The translations under genes were made by a program, and so were the position numbers. Of a DNA stretch of 46,007 bases, positions 1-7,936 are shown piece by piece. The DNA is taken from NCBI GenBank assembly GCA_001512685.1, contig LFSG01000063.1:1-46007 (forward strand), read 5' to 3'. Every line of letters starts with the position of its first letter. The first letter of the stretch is position 1. Source of the DNA: Clostridiales bacterium DTU072. Its GTDB lineage: Bacteria > Bacillota > Clostridia > Christensenellales > DTU072. The notes under the pieces were generated by a model that worked only from the letters and a program-made list of their open reading frames with translations, made no database searches and was not told where the DNA came from.

Positions 1-186
1 ATATTAAAAAATATCCACAATAAAAATAGCCTATATCTGGAATTCACTATGCGGCTATCGGAAAGTAGCAGAAACAGATGGATTTTTTGGCTTGGCGAAG
101 AGAAAAGGTTGCCGATAGTATTATTACATCGGCGTTCTTTTCTCAAAGCCAAGACGGAAAAGACACTGTTTATGCATGTATAAGGT

Positions 187-237
187 CCGTTGGGCTTGCC
201 CAACGGAACAAAAAGGGCCGCTGAGTAGGCTCAGCGG
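187..237 (-). terminator. Tandem hairpins downstream of radC, probable terminator
   Basis: Two perfect 8-bp hairpins lie just past the radC stop: 218-225 pairs with 230-237 and 187-194 pairs with 199-206, each with a 4-nt loop. On the minus strand the first hairpin is followed by GGCCCTTTTTGTT, the layout of an intrinsic terminator. The second hairpin comes right after and may act as a back-up. Confidence 0.65.
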
Positions 238-241
238 AATC

Positions 242-1042
242 CTACCCTATCCTTTCAAAACTGCCGTCTTCTCTTCTTCGCACATGGACCACTTGCGTTT
301 GGGGCATTTGCTTGTGGCCTTTTGTTTTCATCTTATACGGTTTAATGGCGCAGCCTTCCTTATGGGTTATTTCTCCGCTCAGATAGAAGCTGTACGCTTT
401 GTCGTCGGATACGATTATATGGTCCACAAGCTCCACCTCTATGCCTTTGAGCATATGCTTGATGTCAATGGTCAAGGCTATGTCGGAATCGCTGGGCAGC
501 ACATTGCCAGAAGGATGGTTGTGGGCGATAATGATGTTCACGGCTTTATATCTCAAAGCGATGTCCATTATGGCTCTGGGGCTCAAAAGCACCGACGACA
601 ATTCCGCCACCCCCGTTTCCACAATGGCGATAATCCTTTGATTGGCGTTTAAGCAAATCACATAAAAGCTTTCCATTTCTCTAAAATGCAGATTGGCTTC
701 AATCAAAGGCAAAATATCGTCCACATTGACTATGGGCTTTTTTTGGTTAATTTTATTCTTTCTGTACTCGCGAAAAAAGTCGGGCAAAAAATGAAGCAGT
801 ATGGCGGCGTTTTTGGTCATGCCCTTTACCGTCATTAAATCCTCTACCGAAGCTTCAAGAACAGAAGAAAAACTGCCAAACTTTTTTAACAAATTATGCG
901 CGATTATGTTGGTATCTTTAAAGGGAATTCCAAAATAAAGCAAAAGCTCCAGCATTTCATGCTCGGCGAACTTCTCCAAGCCCGTCTGCAAAAGCTTTTC
1001 CTTCATCCTCTCTCTGTGTCCGCGATGTTCCTGAACCCTCAT
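242..1042 (-). CDS. radC: RadC family JAB/MPN-domain protein
   Basis: Protein of 266 residues. The N-terminal third has the helix-hairpin-helix type region of the RadC family (GMTKNAAILLHFL). The C-terminal half carries the JAMM-type metal motif HNHPSGNVLPSDSD, with the upstream Glu in the METGVA-like strand. RadC was named a DNA repair protein, but its biochemical role is unsettled; the JAMM motif suggests a Zn-dependent hydrolase. The tail after the JAB domain (about residues 228-266) is rich in Lys and Arg and is longer than in many homologues. The ATG has only a weak upstream GATGGGA. The gene appears to have its own promoter in the gap behind enolase and ends at a double hairpin, so it is probably transcribed alone. 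Family assignment is secure; function is uncertain. Confidence 0.93.
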   Translation of the reverse strand: MRVQEHRGHRERMKEKLLQTGLEKFAEHEMLELLLYFGIPFKDTNIIAHNLLKKFGSFSSVLEASVEDLMTVKGMTKNAAILLHFLPDFFREYRKNKINQKKPIVNVDDILPLIEANLHFREMESFYVICLNANQRIIAIVETGVAELSSVLLSPRAIMDIALRYKAVNIIIAHNHPSGNVLPSDSDIALTIDIKHMLKGIEVELVDHIIVSDDKAYSFYLSGEITHKEGCAIKPYKMKTKGHKQMPQTQVVHVRRREDGSFERIG

Positions 1043-1065
1043 AATTTTCCCATCGTTTTTTCATT

Positions 1066-1094
1066 ATTATACAATGGAACTAAAACAAACACAA
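1066..1094 (-). promoter_or_regulatory. Putative radC promoter
   Basis: On the minus strand TTGTGT, a 17-nt spacer and a perfect TATAAT lie 24 nt upstream of the radC ATG, in the 60-bp gap behind enolase. The -35 box matches consensus poorly (3 of 6), so the call rests on the -10 box and the spacing. Confidence 0.4.
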
Positions 1095-1102
1095 GCGGAA
1101 AA

Positions 1103-2380
1103 TTAAAAATTAAAAGCCTTAAGCCCCTTGTAATCGGCCTTGTTGCCCAGTTGCGCCTCTATTTCCATAAGGCGGTTGTATTTGGCGACTCTCTCGCTTC
1201 TTGACAGCGAACCCGTTTTTATTTGATCGGCGCCCAAACCCACCGCAAGGTCGGCGATAATCGCGTCTTCGGTCTCTCCCGAACGGTGGGACATTATTGT
1301 GGTAAAATTGGCTTTTTTGGCTTTTTTTATGGCTTTGACGGTTTCGGTCAGCGTGCCTATTTGATTGGGCTTTATCAAAATGGAATTGGCGGCCTTGTTG
1401 TCTATGCCTTTTTTAAGCCTGCTTGCGTTAGTGACAAAAAGGTCGTCTCCCACAAGCTGCAGTTTTTTGCCCAGCCTTTGGGTAAGCTGCTTCCACAGCT
1501 CCCAATCCTCTTCCCCCGCTCCATCCTCAATGGAAATTACGGGATACTTGCTTGTAAGGTTTTCCCAATATTCAATCAATTGAGGGCCTTCCATAAAAAT
1601 ATCGGCTTTGGGCAATCTGTACCCGCCCTTTTCCGCCCATTCGCTGGCGGCGGCGTCAAGCGCGAAACGAATCTCGTTCTTGTATCCCGCCTTTTCAACG
1701 GCTTGGGAAAGCAGCTCCAAAGCGGCGTCGCTGTCTTTCAAATCGGGGGCAAAGCCGCCTTCGTCGCCCACCGCCACGCTTAATTTTTTGGAAACAAGGA
1801 TTTTTTTAAGATGCTGAAACACCTCGGCGCACATCTTAATGCCTTGCGTAAAGTTCATGGCGCCTACGGGAATTATCATAAACTCCTGAATGTCCAAATT
1901 GTTGGACGCATGCGCTCCGCCGTTAATCACATTGCACATGGGAACGGGAAGACAGCGCGCTTTGGATCCCCCCAAATATTTATACAATTCCATGCCCGCA
2001 TTGGCTGCCGCCGCTCTGGCCACGGCAAGCGATACCGACAATATGGCGTTGGCGCCCAGCCTTGCTTTGTTGGGCGTGCCGTCAAGCTCTATCATTTTTT
2101 TATCGATTTCTTCCTGCCGTTCGGCGGCTATGCCATTTATTGCTTGGGCGATTTCGGTATTCACATTTTCCACGGCTTGAAGAACGCCCTTGCCCAAATA
2201 TCTTTGCGCATTGTTGTCCCTCAGCTCCACGGCTTCATATTTCCCCGTTGACGCTCCCGAGGGAACGCACGCCGAAGCGTATGCCTCGCTCTCCAAAAAA
2301 ACCGTGGTCTTTATTGTGGGAATGCCCCGTGAATCCAATATTTCCATGGCTTTTATTTGAGTAATTTTTGAACTTTTCAT
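1103..2380 (-). CDS. eno: Enolase (phosphopyruvate hydratase)
   Basis: Catalyses 2-phosphoglycerate to phosphoenolpyruvate in glycolysis, in the cytoplasm, with Mg2+. The protein has 425 residues, normal for the family. Family landmarks are all present: the [10 protein letters not shown] loop (about 41-50), the GGAHA loop with His157, VGDEGGF with Glu207, metal ligands Asp242, Glu285 and Asp312, catalytic Lys337 in the signature [21 protein letters not shown] (364-370) and Lys388. The start is well supported by AAGGAGGAAAA just before ATG. That site overlaps the end of the upstream activase gene (9-bp gap), so eno is the last gene of the activase operon. Enolase usually sits with gap-pgk-tpi-gpm; none of these is here. 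Product call is certain; the operon is inferred from spacing. Confidence 0.98.
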   Translation of the reverse strand: MKSSKITQIKAMEILDSRGIPTIKTTVFLESEAYASACVPSGASTGKYEAVELRDNNAQRYLGKGVLQAVENVNTEIAQAINGIAAERQEEIDKKMIELDGTPNKARLGANAILSVSLAVARAAAANAGMELYKYLGGSKARCLPVPMCNVINGGAHASNNLDIQEFMIIPVGAMNFTQGIKMCAEVFQHLKKILVSKKLSVAVGDEGGFAPDLKDSDAALELLSQAVEKAGYKNEIRFALDAAASEWAEKGGYRLPKADIFMEGPQLIEYWENLTSKYPVISIEDGAGEEDWELWKQLTQRLGKKLQLVGDDLFVTNASRLKKGIDNKAANSILIKPNQIGTLTETVKAIKKAKKANFTTIMSHRSGETEDAIIADLAVGLGADQIKTGSLSRSERVAKYNRLMEIEAQLGNKADYKGLKAFNF

Positions 2381-2389
2381 TTTTCCTCC

Positions 2390-3376
2390 TTATCCGCTAT
2401 GGGCTACTTGCTTTCTTTGCTCCACATCGCTCCAACGACCGCACCTGTCCCCCCACCGCGCCTGAACGCGGCCGTCGGCCACAAGCTCCACCACTTCACA
2501 GCAATTGGCGCATTTTTCACATTTGAAGCTGCGAGACATATATTCAATATTAATTATATCAAATCCCTTAAACGTTGTGTACCCTTTGTTTTTTACTTGG
2601 TCTTTGGCCAGCAAAGCCGCGCCGTAAGCGCCCATTACATCATAATTTGGGGGAACGATAATCGGGGTTTTCAATTCCTTTTCAAATGCCGCCGCTATGC
2701 CCACGTTGGCGGCCACTCCGCCTTGGAAAAATATCGGCGCTTCAATTTTTTTGCCTTTGGCAAGATTGTTCAAATAATTTCTGACAAGCGCTTGACAAAG
2801 TCCGCCTATTATATCTTCCAAGCTCTGCCCCGTCTGCTGTTTGTGAATCATGTCCGATTCGGCAAAAACCGCGCATCTGCCCGCGATGCGCACAGGATTT
2901 CGGGATTTCAAGGCATAGCCGCCCAGCTCCTCGATGGGTATATTTAGCCTTGACGCCTGCCTGTCCAAAAAAGAGCCCGTTCCCGCGGCGCAAACGGTAT
3001 TCATGGCAAAATCATACACCAAACCTTCTCTGATAATGATTATCTTGGAGTCCTGCCCTCCTATTTCTATTACGGTTTTGACATTTTCGCAAAAATCCAA
3101 AGCCGCCACCGCGTGCGAAGTGATTTCGTTTTTTACTATGTCCGCGCTTGTTATCAAGGCGGCAAGCTGTCTTCCGCTTCCCGTCGTCCCCGCGCCCGCT
3201 ATTCGGCGCTCGCCGCCTATTGACAGTTTAAGCCGTTCCATGCCCTCTTTCAAAATTTTTATGGGCTGGCCCTGCGTTCTGATATAGAGTTTTTCGATAA
3301 GGTTTTTATCCTCGTCGATAACCACAAAATTGGTGCTTACCGAACCTATGTCAATGCCTAAGTAACAAGACTTCAT
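2390..3376 (-). CDS. BadF/BadG/BcrA/BcrD-type ATPase, 2-hydroxyacyl-CoA dehydratase activase-like
   Basis: Belongs to the ASKHA-fold activases (COG1924, HgdC type). Known members are homodimers bridged by one [4Fe-4S] cluster; they use ATP to push a low-potential electron onto a partner enzyme. Visible features: the phosphate-binding start GIDIGSVSTN (7-16), the second ATP loop EIGGQDSK (104-111), and the two cluster cysteines Cys129 (NTVCAAGTGSF) and Cys168 (AGRCAVFAESDM). After the fold ends near residue 265 there is a Cys-rich tail with C286, C289, C292, C293 and C312, absent from the short HgdC type. Its start overlaps the upstream gene by 26 bp, and a GGGAGG lies 12 nt before the ATG. 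No dehydratase alpha/beta pair is in the window, so the substrate is unknown. Confidence 0.9.
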   Translation of the reverse strand: MKSCYLGIDIGSVSTNFVVIDEDKNLIEKLYIRTQGQPIKILKEGMERLKLSIGGERRIAGAGTTGSGRQLAALITSADIVKNEITSHAVAALDFCENVKTVIEIGGQDSKIIIIREGLVYDFAMNTVCAAGTGSFLDRQASRLNIPIEELGGYALKSRNPVRIAGRCAVFAESDMIHKQQTGQSLEDIIGGLCQALVRNYLNNLAKGKKIEAPIFFQGGVAANVGIAAAFEKELKTPIIVPPNYDVMGAYGAALLAKDQVKNKGYTTFKGFDIINIEYMSRSFKCEKCANCCEVVELVADGRVQARWGDRCGRWSDVEQRKQVAHSG

Positions 3377-4469
3377 TCTTTTTCTTTTCCTCCCTAAGCT
3401 GCTTTCTTCTTATCAGCATATCCGCAAAGGCATCAATGCGCGTCAAATAACCCGCTTCCCCCGTTATTTCATCCATGACCAGCGTAAGCGATGGCAAATC
3501 GTAATCCTTGCGCACGGCGGGCATAATGCCGTCGGCCACTATTTCGGGCATGCAGGTAAGCGGATATATTTGCACCACTCCGTCATAGCCGCCCCGCGCG
3601 TAAAGAACGCTGTTGCCTATGGTTTCAAGGGCATGTCCGCCTATATGGGTTTTCAAATAAGGCTTGGCGGCGACAGCAAATTCCTTTTTGCTCTTGATAT
3701 GAAGGCCTTGCTTTATGATATGCTCTTTTATCCATTGGCTGATATATAGCGAACGGTGCGCGGTGATGCCCATATTGCCCAAAATCTTTTCTATATGCAG
3801 ATTGGTAAAAGGCTCTATCAGCGTATAGATTTCGCCCACGATGCCCACCTTTACGGTATCTTTGCGCTCAAGCTCGATGTTCAAAAGCCTTTGCTCGGTA
3901 TCGCGCATGAGCTCAAAAGTCTCTTTGACGCTTTTGGTTTCAAGCAGTTTGTTTCTGTAATCGTCAATGACCTTGTCCGTTTGCCCTTTGGTTATTTCCA
4001 GCGGCCTTGTTTGGTAGCTCAGCTCGTCTATCTTGTCCGCCATGCATAAAGCCTTATACGCTTTGAACAAAGGCTTTGCCAAGCTGGCAAGCTTTTTGCC
4101 GCCCGTAAGTTTTTTCAGCTTGGCGATTAAATCCTTCAATCCCTTTTCGTTGATTTCCAAAGCCACCACTTCGGCGTCATAGCCCAAATCGCGCAAAATC
4201 TCCCTGTGCATTTCGGCGTAGTAGCCGAATCGGCAAGGCCCGCAAGCGCCCGTAATAAATATGGTGTCCGCTCCTTTTTCTATGCTTTCGATAAAGTTGC
4301 CGATATTGATTTTTAACGGAAGGCAGGCCATTTCAGGCGAATACTTGGCGCCGATTTCCAAGGTTTTTTTACTGCATTTGGGCGGCAGCACATAGTCTAT
4401 GCCCATTTCGTCGAACAAGGTCTTTACCATAATGTAGATATTACCCATGTGCGGAAAGGTCGCTATCAT
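3351..4469 (-). CDS. Activase-related protein, COG3581 type
   Basis: Protein of 372 residues of the family annotated as CoA-substrate-specific enzyme activase or acyl-CoA dehydratase activase-related. It begins ATFPHMGN, followed by YSPEMACLPLKINIGN and ITGACGPCRFGYY, giving conserved Cys residues in ACLP and GACGPC contexts, and later PLTCMPE. These resemble the cysteine pattern of HgdB-type subunits that bind iron-sulfur clusters, so I infer an Fe-S protein that receives electrons from the neighbouring ATPase. The start is supported by CGGAGG 7 nt before the ATG. It overlaps both neighbours (29 bp upstream, 26 bp downstream), which implies translational coupling and fixed stoichiometry. In many anaerobes these modules are fused into one very long protein; here they are separate. 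The biochemical role is not established. Confidence 0.82.
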   Translation of the reverse strand: MIATFPHMGNIYIMVKTLFDEMGIDYVLPPKCSKKTLEIGAKYSPEMACLPLKINIGNFIESIEKGADTIFITGACGPCRFGYYAEMHREILRDLGYDAEVVALEINEKGLKDLIAKLKKLTGGKKLASLAKPLFKAYKALCMADKIDELSYQTRPLEITKGQTDKVIDDYRNKLLETKSVKETFELMRDTEQRLLNIELERKDTVKVGIVGEIYTLIEPFTNLHIEKILGNMGITAHRSLYISQWIKEHIIKQGLHIKSKKEFAVAAKPYLKTHIGGHALETIGNSVLYARGGYDGVVQIYPLTCMPEIVADGIMPAVRKDYDLPSLTLVMDEITGEAGYLTRIDAFADMLIRRKQLREEKKKNEVLLLRH

Positions 4470-5412
4470 TTGTTTTCCTCCGTTTCAGCATGTCCACAAA
4501 CGCCTCTATCCTTGTGTCCAGCCCCGCTTCTCCCGAATGCTCGTCTATTACCAGCAAATAGAAAGGAATGTTTGCCCTCTTTAATTTTCTTTCGCACAAG
4601 TCGGCTATAAACGAATCGATGCCGCAGCCGAAAGACATTATATACATGACGCCGTCGATATCTTTGGTTTGGGTAAAATGAATAACCGCGCCCATTATCT
4701 TTCTGGCAAAGCTCCAGAACAATTTTTTATTGAGCTTATCGGCGCTTTCGTCAATTATTTTGGTTTGCAGGGTTTCGGGGGTAATGACGCTGATATCGTT
4801 TTGGTATAACCGCTTAAATAAATTGTTGTTGGCGTAAGAGTCAAATAAGTTATATATATGCCCCACAACGGCTATCTTAAGCCCTTTGGGTTGGGGGGGA
4901 CGGTACCCGTCAAAAATTTGGGCGGGCAAAACGCCTTTTTGCGTCTTTGCCACAAAATCGCCGTGCGCCCGCAAGGCTTTGTGATAGGCTTTAATGATTT
5001 TGGCAATGTTGTCGGTAATAAATTTGCCCGTATATATAAAAGCTTCCTTAAGCGTTTTGTCACTCAGCCTTAATTTTATCTCGGTGTCGATGACGGGGGG
5101 AAGATTGGGCAGGCTGCTTCGTATCATATCGGGAAGCCCGCTGAATTTGGGGCAGATATATTCCCTTTTTGCCACGCTTATTATTCTGGGCAAAAAGACG
5201 CAATCTACTTTTCCGATAAGGTCGCTTACCGCGCCGTGAAAAATCTTTACGGGCAGGCAGGCTTCGTTTACGCAATAGGTTAAACCGCTCTCTATTATTT
5301 TCTTGTTGGTTTTGGCGGAAAGGACAACCTCCGCCCCCAGCTCTTCAAAAAAAGTTTTCCACAGCGGATAATATTCATAATAAAGCAAGGCTCTCGGAAT
5401 GCCCACCTTCAA
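4441..5412 (-). CDS. Activase-related protein, COG3580 / DUF2229 type
   Basis: First gene of the operon. It starts KVGIPRALLYYEYYPLWKTFF, the usual opening of the DUF2229 family. Conserved cysteines occur in TYCVNEACLPVK, YICPKFSG and SFGCGID, again a plausible Fe-S ligand set. The end (EHSGEAGLDTRIEAFVDML) resembles the end of the next gene (EITGEAGYLTRIDAFADML), which shows that the two are related by ancient duplication. I chose the TTG at 5410-5412: GAGAGGTGG lies 4 nt upstream and the product then begins at the normal family position. A second in-frame TTG at 5425-5427 has no ribosome site. A TTGACA occurs on the minus strand at 5467-5472, but no good -10 box sits at the right distance. 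Function is inferred only from family and neighbours. Confidence 0.82.
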   Translation of the reverse strand: MKVGIPRALLYYEYYPLWKTFFEELGAEVVLSAKTNKKIIESGLTYCVNEACLPVKIFHGAVSDLIGKVDCVFLPRIISVAKREYICPKFSGLPDMIRSSLPNLPPVIDTEIKLRLSDKTLKEAFIYTGKFITDNIAKIIKAYHKALRAHGDFVAKTQKGVLPAQIFDGYRPPQPKGLKIAVVGHIYNLFDSYANNNLFKRLYQNDISVITPETLQTKIIDESADKLNKKLFWSFARKIMGAVIHFTQTKDIDGVMYIMSFGCGIDSFIADLCERKLKRANIPFYLLVIDEHSGEAGLDTRIEAFVDMLKRRKTNDSDLSAHG

Positions 5413-5533
5413 AATGCCACCTCTCAATTACAACTTTATTATGAATTTGTTTGCCGCCTTTTATTCTGTCAACGGCTTTGAGGAAAAAACGATTTTGCTT
5501 GGCTTGGCGAAATAAAAAGCTATTGATAAAATT

Positions 5534-5635
5534 ATGCCGCCCGTATCCCGCTTTGGCGGAGGCAGGGCTGCAGAAAAGCAAGAAGTTATTGAAAAACTGA
5601 TGTTATTCTTTGAGAAGTATTTAGGGTTGGTGTAG
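5534..5635 (+). pseudogene. Possible remnant of a lost gene (33 codons)
   Basis: The 245-bp gap between the activase operon and the FMN-binding gene holds a short plus-strand reading frame ending EKLMLFFEKYLGLV. Its last helix looks like a real protein C-terminus, of the kind seen at the end of dienelactone-hydrolase-like proteins, but there is no ribosome site and no upstream domain. It may be a gene relic or chance. The rest of the gap shows no RNA gene. Confidence 0.2.
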
Positions 5636-5657
5636 AAAGCAAGAGCCTTTTGCGCAC

Positions 5658-6074
5658 TTAATTCCTTTGGGCTTTTTTGAGGGCGTCCTCTATCGCCAAT
5701 AAAATAACCCTGCTGCTGTAGGTGGCTCCGCTTATTGAGTCAACTTCCAGCTTTTGTTCTTCCACCACCTTTTCCACAATGACTTCGGCGGCTTCTCCTT
5801 TGCCGTTGCCGTGGTCGATTATTGTTACTTTAATGATTTTATGGCCGCTGACGTTGACAGCTACTTTGGCGGAAACGGGGAAAAGGGAATATTCCCCCTC
5901 GTAAACGCCGTCTTGGATTTGGTTAAGGTCTATTTGCTCAAACTCCAAATTGACAAGATAATCCAGATTCTTTTTCAATTCGCCTACAAGCGCAATCCCC
6001 CCCACAGCAATCGCAATCACAATGACGCCTATTATGATTAAAGCCGTTATCCATCCTTTCTTTTTCTTTGTCAT
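5658..6074 (-). CDS. Membrane-anchored FMN-binding domain protein
   Basis: Protein of 138 residues. Residues 1-7 are basic, residues 9-30 form one hydrophobic membrane segment (ITALIIIGVIVIAIAVGGIALV), and the rest is an FMN-binding domain of the NqrC/RnfG type. The motif DSISGATYSS matches the Dxx[ST]GAT consensus to whose Thr the flavin transferase ApbE attaches FMN covalently, so the domain should face outward and carry bound flavin. Such small proteins act in extracytoplasmic electron transfer. The gene stands alone, with gaps on both sides and no apbE or Rnf genes nearby. The start has AGGGAGGGAAAGGT directly before ATG. A TATAAT at 6096-6101 on the minus strand could be its -10 box. The partner is unknown. 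Confidence 0.85.
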   Translation of the reverse strand: MTKKKKGWITALIIIGVIVIAIAVGGIALVGELKKNLDYLVNLEFEQIDLNQIQDGVYEGEYSLFPVSAKVAVNVSGHKIIKVTIIDHGNGKGEAAEVIVEKVVEEQKLEVDSISGATYSSRVILLAIEDALKKAQRN

Positions 6075-6185
6075 ACCTTTCCCTCCCTATTCTTTATTAT
6101 ACATTACGCCAAACGGTTTTGAAAACAAATTTATTTTATTCCCCAAAAAGGTTGATTTTTCTTGCGCGTCCGCTTGGCTATGATA

Positions 6186-6213
6186 TTGACTAAGAATTTA
6201 TTTATGCTATAAT
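6186..6213 (+). promoter_or_regulatory. Promoter of the alpha-glucosidase gene, extended -10
   Basis: TTGACT (6186-6191), 16-nt spacer, TATAAT (6208-6213), with TGC just before the -10 box, which makes it an extended -10 promoter. It lies 36 bp upstream of the ATG, which has an AAAGGAAGTG ribosome site. No operator or catabolite-repression element was recognised beside it. Confidence 0.82.
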
Positions 6214-6249
6214 TAGTCTGTAAAAAATTTTTATAAAGGAAGTGAAAAA

Positions 6250-7926
6250 ATGAAAAGAACGCGCTGGTATAAAGACGCTTTTATCTATCAAATTTATCCC
6301 CGCAGCTTTTGCGACAGCAACGGCGACGGCATAGGCGACTTAAGAGGAATTATCTCCAAGCTCGATTACCTTAAGGAATTGGGCGTTACGGCGGTGTGGC
6401 TTTCCCCCTGCTACAAATCCCCCAACGACGACAACGGCTATGACATAAGCGATTATCGCGATATCATGGACGAATTCGGCACGCTGGAAGATTGGGAGGA
6501 AATGGTGGAGGGCATGCACAAAAGAGGCATCAAGCTCATCATGGACCTTGTGGTAAACCATACCTCCGACGAACACTACTGGTTCCAAGAAGCCCGCAAA
6601 AGCAAAGACAACCCTTACAGAGACTATTACATTTGGAGCAAAGGCAAAGGCAAAAACGGCAAGAAGCCTCCCAACAACTGGACTTCCCGCTTCGGCGGCT
6701 CGGCTTGGGAATATTGCGAAGAAACCGACGAATACTATTTGCACTTGTTCACCAAAAAGCAGCCCGACTTAAACTGGAAAAACCCCAAAGTAAGGCAGGA
6801 AGTGCACGATATCGTCAAATACTGGCTGGATAAAGGCTGCGACGGCTTCCGCTGCGATGTCATTACCTATATCGCCAAAGAAGACGGCCTTCCCGACGGC
6901 AGATGGAATATAGCGCTGAGAGGGGACGAGCATTTCAACAACCATCCCACCATTCATTCTTATTTGCACGCCCTCAACAAAGAGGTTTTGTCAAACTATG
7001 ACTGCATGACGGTAGGCGAAGGCCCGGGCATGAATGTTGAGAACGCCATTAAATACACCAGCGAGGAAAACGAGGAATTGGACACGGTGTTCACATTCGA
7101 GCATATGAATACCGACACATATTTTCAGCTTATTCCCCGCAAATTCAAGCTGTCCAGACTCAAAAAAGTTTTTGCCAAATATCAGCACGGCTTAAGGAAC
7201 AAGGGCTGGAACAGTCTTTATTTTGAAAACCACGACCAACCCAGATGTCTGCCCCGTTTTGTGGGGGATTACGGCCCGTACAGAAAACAAGCGGCCAAAA
7301 TGCTTGCCGTAGCCTTATACATGCAGCAGGGCACGCCCTATATCTATCAAGGGCAAGAAATCGGCATGACCAATTATCCTTGGAAAAGCCTTGACGAATT
7401 CCAAGACGTAATGGTCAAATATGTCATGGGCGTAATCAACAAAATAGCTCCTTTCTTGAAAGGGTATGTGTTTAAGGTCATGAAATGGAGAGCCAGGGAC
7501 AACGCCCGCACTCCCATGCAATGGAACGACGAGGAGAACGCCGGCTTTACCACAGGCAAGCCGTGGCTGCCCGTCAACCCCAATTACAAAGAAATAAATG
7601 TGGCCGACGCCATGAAGGACGAGGACTCCATTTTCCATTTCTACAAAAAACTGATACGGTTCCGTCTGGGCAATAAGATAATCATACACGGCACATTTAG
7701 GCAAATGTACGAAAAGAGCAACGACATATACTGCTATGAAAGAAGCTACGAAGGCCAAAGGCTTATGGTCATATGCAACTTCAAAAATAAAGAAGTGGGC
7801 TTCAAGCTGCCCGCCGAGGTGGTCTATGACAGCGCCGAGCTTGTGCTGCATAATTACGATTACGACAGAAAGCTTGAAGACATGAAGCTGAGGCCTTATG
7901 AAGCCATGGTTTTTTTGCTCAAATAA
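6250..7926 (+). CDS. GH13 alpha-glucosidase, probably oligo-1,6-glucosidase
   Basis: Cytoplasmic glycoside hydrolase of 558 residues with no signal peptide, the same length as Bacillus oligo-1,6-glucosidases. It hydrolyses terminal alpha-glucosides of short oligosaccharides. The GH13 conserved regions are visible: DLVVNHTSDEH, GFRCDVI with nucleophile Asp203, VGEG with acid/base Glu257, and FENHDQPR with Asp329. The Val after Asp203 is the residue tied to alpha-1,6 preference in this group, where Thr favours alpha-1,4. Isomaltose or isomalto-oligosaccharides are therefore the likelier substrates; dextran glucosidase or trehalose-6-phosphate hydrolase remain possible. Codons are strongly biased to C-ending forms, suggesting high expression. 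It is followed 10 bp later by a flavodoxin/ferredoxin gene. No sugar transporter or regulator is adjacent. Confidence 0.93.
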   Translation: MKRTRWYKDAFIYQIYPRSFCDSNGDGIGDLRGIISKLDYLKELGVTAVWLSPCYKSPNDDNGYDISDYRDIMDEFGTLEDWEEMVEGMHKRGIKLIMDLVVNHTSDEHYWFQEARKSKDNPYRDYYIWSKGKGKNGKKPPNNWTSRFGGSAWEYCEETDEYYLHLFTKKQPDLNWKNPKVRQEVHDIVKYWLDKGCDGFRCDVITYIAKEDGLPDGRWNIALRGDEHFNNHPTIHSYLHALNKEVLSNYDCMTVGEGPGMNVENAIKYTSEENEELDTVFTFEHMNTDTYFQLIPRKFKLSRLKKVFAKYQHGLRNKGWNSLYFENHDQPRCLPRFVGDYGPYRKQAAKMLAVALYMQQGTPYIYQGQEIGMTNYPWKSLDEFQDVMVKYVMGVINKIAPFLKGYVFKVMKWRARDNARTPMQWNDEENAGFTTGKPWLPVNPNYKEINVADAMKDEDSIFHFYKKLIRFRLGNKIIIHGTFRQMYEKSNDIYCYERSYEGQRLMVICNFKNKEVGFKLPAEVVYDSAELVLHNYDYDRKLEDMKLRPYEAMVFLLK

Positions 7927-7936
7927 TTAAACGGAT

